Under the pieces are notes generated by a model, which made no database searches, was not told the DNA's origin, and saw only the letters and a program-made list of their open reading frames with translations. From Leclercia adecarboxylata (GTDB taxonomy: Bacteria > Pseudomonadota > Gammaproteobacteria > Enterobacterales > Enterobacteriaceae): a DNA stretch of 64,000 nt. Positions 63,099 through 64,000 of the stretch are shown here, piece after piece. Position 1 is the stretch's first letter, and every line of letters begins with the position of its first letter. The position numbers and the translations under genes are program-made. The stretch spans positions 1,488,001 to 1,552,000 of the forward strand of contig NZ_CP035382.1 of NCBI RefSeq assembly GCF_006874705.1. Reading direction: 5' to 3'.

Positions 63099-63133
63099 CT
63101 TTCCCTGCACGGTGATTCTCAATGCAGGGAAAG
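63099..63133. other. Hairpin after ftsX
   Basis: CTTTCCCTGCA (63099-63109) and TGCAGGGAAAG (63123-63133) form a perfect 11-bp stem with a 13-nt loop, 18 bp after the ftsX stop. It lacks a T-run; it may be a weak terminator or RNA stabiliser at the end of ftsYEX. Confidence 0.5.
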
Positions 63134-63150
63134 ATTATACCAGAGATTTT

Positions 63151-64000
63151 TTAGTCAGGGGTAAAGTGACGTAAATGTTGCACAGTCGCTAACCATGCTG
63201 CGATCCAGCCGATCATCGAGCACACCAGCAGCAGCAACAGGCACTCATCGAATGCTAAGCCACTGATATTAAACTTAGTTCCGAAAACCTGCGCCACGTC
63301 GGTGACCGCTGCGGAAAGACGCATCACCAAAATTTCTGACAAAATCAGTGAAAGAAATGCGCCGGAAAAACCGAGCAGTGCGCCGCCATACAGGAACGGG
63401 CGCAGGATAAAACCGTCGGTTGCGCCGATCAGCTTTTGCACGTTGATGGTATCGCGACGGGCGAAGATGCTCAGACGGACGCTATTGCCGATAACGAGGA
63501 ACACCGCCGCGACCATCAGCACGCCGATCATTGCCGCCACGCGCCCGACAAGGCCGGTCAGCGCCGTCAGACGGGCAAACCAGCTGTCGTCCATGCGTAC
63601 TTCATCAATGCCGTTGATGCGGGAGACGCGATCGCGCAGGGTATTCAGCGACTCGGTTCCCTGGAAGTCCAGTTTCGGGATCACCACCGCCACTGCGGGC
63701 AGGGGGTTCTCCTCCAGCATATCCAGCGCGCCGCCAAAGCCGGACCAGTTGCGGAACTCGCCCAGCGCCTCATCCCGCGACAGGTAGTTTACCTTCTCAA
63801 CGCCCTGCTCCGCCTGCAGCTGCCCCACCACCTGCGCCGCCGCGTTATCGTCGAGCGCTTTGTCGAGATAAACGGTGATCTGCGGGGAGGGATAGTACTG
63901 CGACGCCGCCTGGTTAACGTTTTTGTAGACCATGTAGCAGACGCTGGGCAGGGTCAGGGAGATGGCGATCACCATCACCGTCAGGAAGGTGGCCAGCGGT
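63151..64000 (-). CDS. ftsX: Cell division protein FtsX (5' part outside the window)
   Basis: FtsX is the membrane subunit of the FtsEX complex that activates septal amidases through EnvC. The window holds the C-terminal 282 or so residues of about 352; the reading frame is open to the window edge, so the gene is cut by the window and not truncated. Visible are the end of the first membrane helix ([16 protein letters not shown]), the periplasmic domain (about 25-150 of this fragment) and the last three membrane segments ([56 protein letters not shown]). Confidence 0.95.
   Translation of the reverse strand, partial: PLATFLTVMVIAISLTLPSVCYMVYKNVNQAASQYYPSPQITVYLDKALDDNAAAQVVGQLQAEQGVEKVNYLSRDEALGEFRNWSGFGGALDMLEENPLPAVAVVIPKLDFQGTESLNTLRDRVSRINGIDEVRMDDSWFARLTALTGLVGRVAAMIGVLMVAAVFLVIGNSVRLSIFARRDTINVQKLIGATDGFILRPFLYGGALLGFSGAFLSLILSEILVMRLSAAVTDVAQVFGTKFNISGLAFDECLLLLLVCSMIGWIAAWLATVQHLRHFTPD

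Noticed and set aside
63151..63978. FtsX read as a complete 275-residue protein starting at 63978
   Set aside because: The frame stays open to 64000 and the apparent start lies inside the first membrane helix, so the gene is cut by the window edge.

Overview
The window is an ordinary-looking enterobacterial chromosome segment. Gene content, protein lengths and gene order follow the E. coli K-12 region from greB to ftsX almost gene for gene. The moderately high GC, the many REP-type palindromes and the lack of several K-12 genes (yhgA, rtcAB/rtcR, yhhZ) suggest an Enterobacter, Leclercia, Lelliottia or Kosakonia-like member of the Enterobacteriaceae. The sequence alone does not fix the genus. 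No rRNA, tRNA, CRISPR array or insertion sequence was seen.

Layout from left to right. 1-6.2 kb: greB, yhgF (Tex family) and the ferrous-iron operon feoABC with FNR and Fur sites. 6.2-10.4 kb: a small secreted DUF1471 protein, bioH, gntX, nfuA and the gluconate permease gntT with two GntR operators. 10.5-16.9 kb: an accessory type VI secretion cassette (vgrG, a phospholipase D effector, a periplasmic immunity protein) inserted between gntT and malQ. 17-24.7 kb: malQ-malP and the divergent activator malT. 24.8-28.6 kb: glpEGR divergent from glpD. 28.6-38 kb: the glycogen operon glgBXCAP. 38-45 kb: asd, yhgN, gntU-gntK, gntR, yhhW, yhhX. 45.3-46.8 kb: a bactofilin gene, the small RNA RyhB and yhhY. 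46.8-54 kb: ggt, yhhA and the glycerol-3-phosphate operon ugpBAECQ with a Pho box. 54.1-54.8 kb: a Phd-Doc toxin-antitoxin pair. 54.9-61.7 kb: the branched-chain amino acid system livKHMGF, panM and livJ. 61.9-64 kb: rpoH with a sigma-E promoter and DnaA boxes, then the 3' part of ftsX.

The genes form linked metabolic modules. Maltodextrin breakdown (MalP, MalQ) and glycogen turnover (GlgB, X, C, A, P) share glucose-1-phosphate chemistry. Gluconate uptake is split between GntT at 9 kb and GntU/GntK at 41 kb, both apparently under GntR. Glycerol-3-phosphate is imported by Ugp and oxidised by GlpD. RyhB and Feo are both Fur targets.

Three accessory insertions stand out against the conserved backbone: the VgrG/phospholipase/immunity cassette, the bactofilin gene placed so that it shares a terminator with RyhB, and the Phd-Doc module with an operator of three repeats at 13-bp spacing. 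The T6SS cassette is the best candidate for new biology: its immunity gene and the 3' ends of its vgrG and effector genes are AT-rich compared with the flanks, and the effector/immunity pairing is tentative and testable. No wholly novel system could be established from sequence reading alone.
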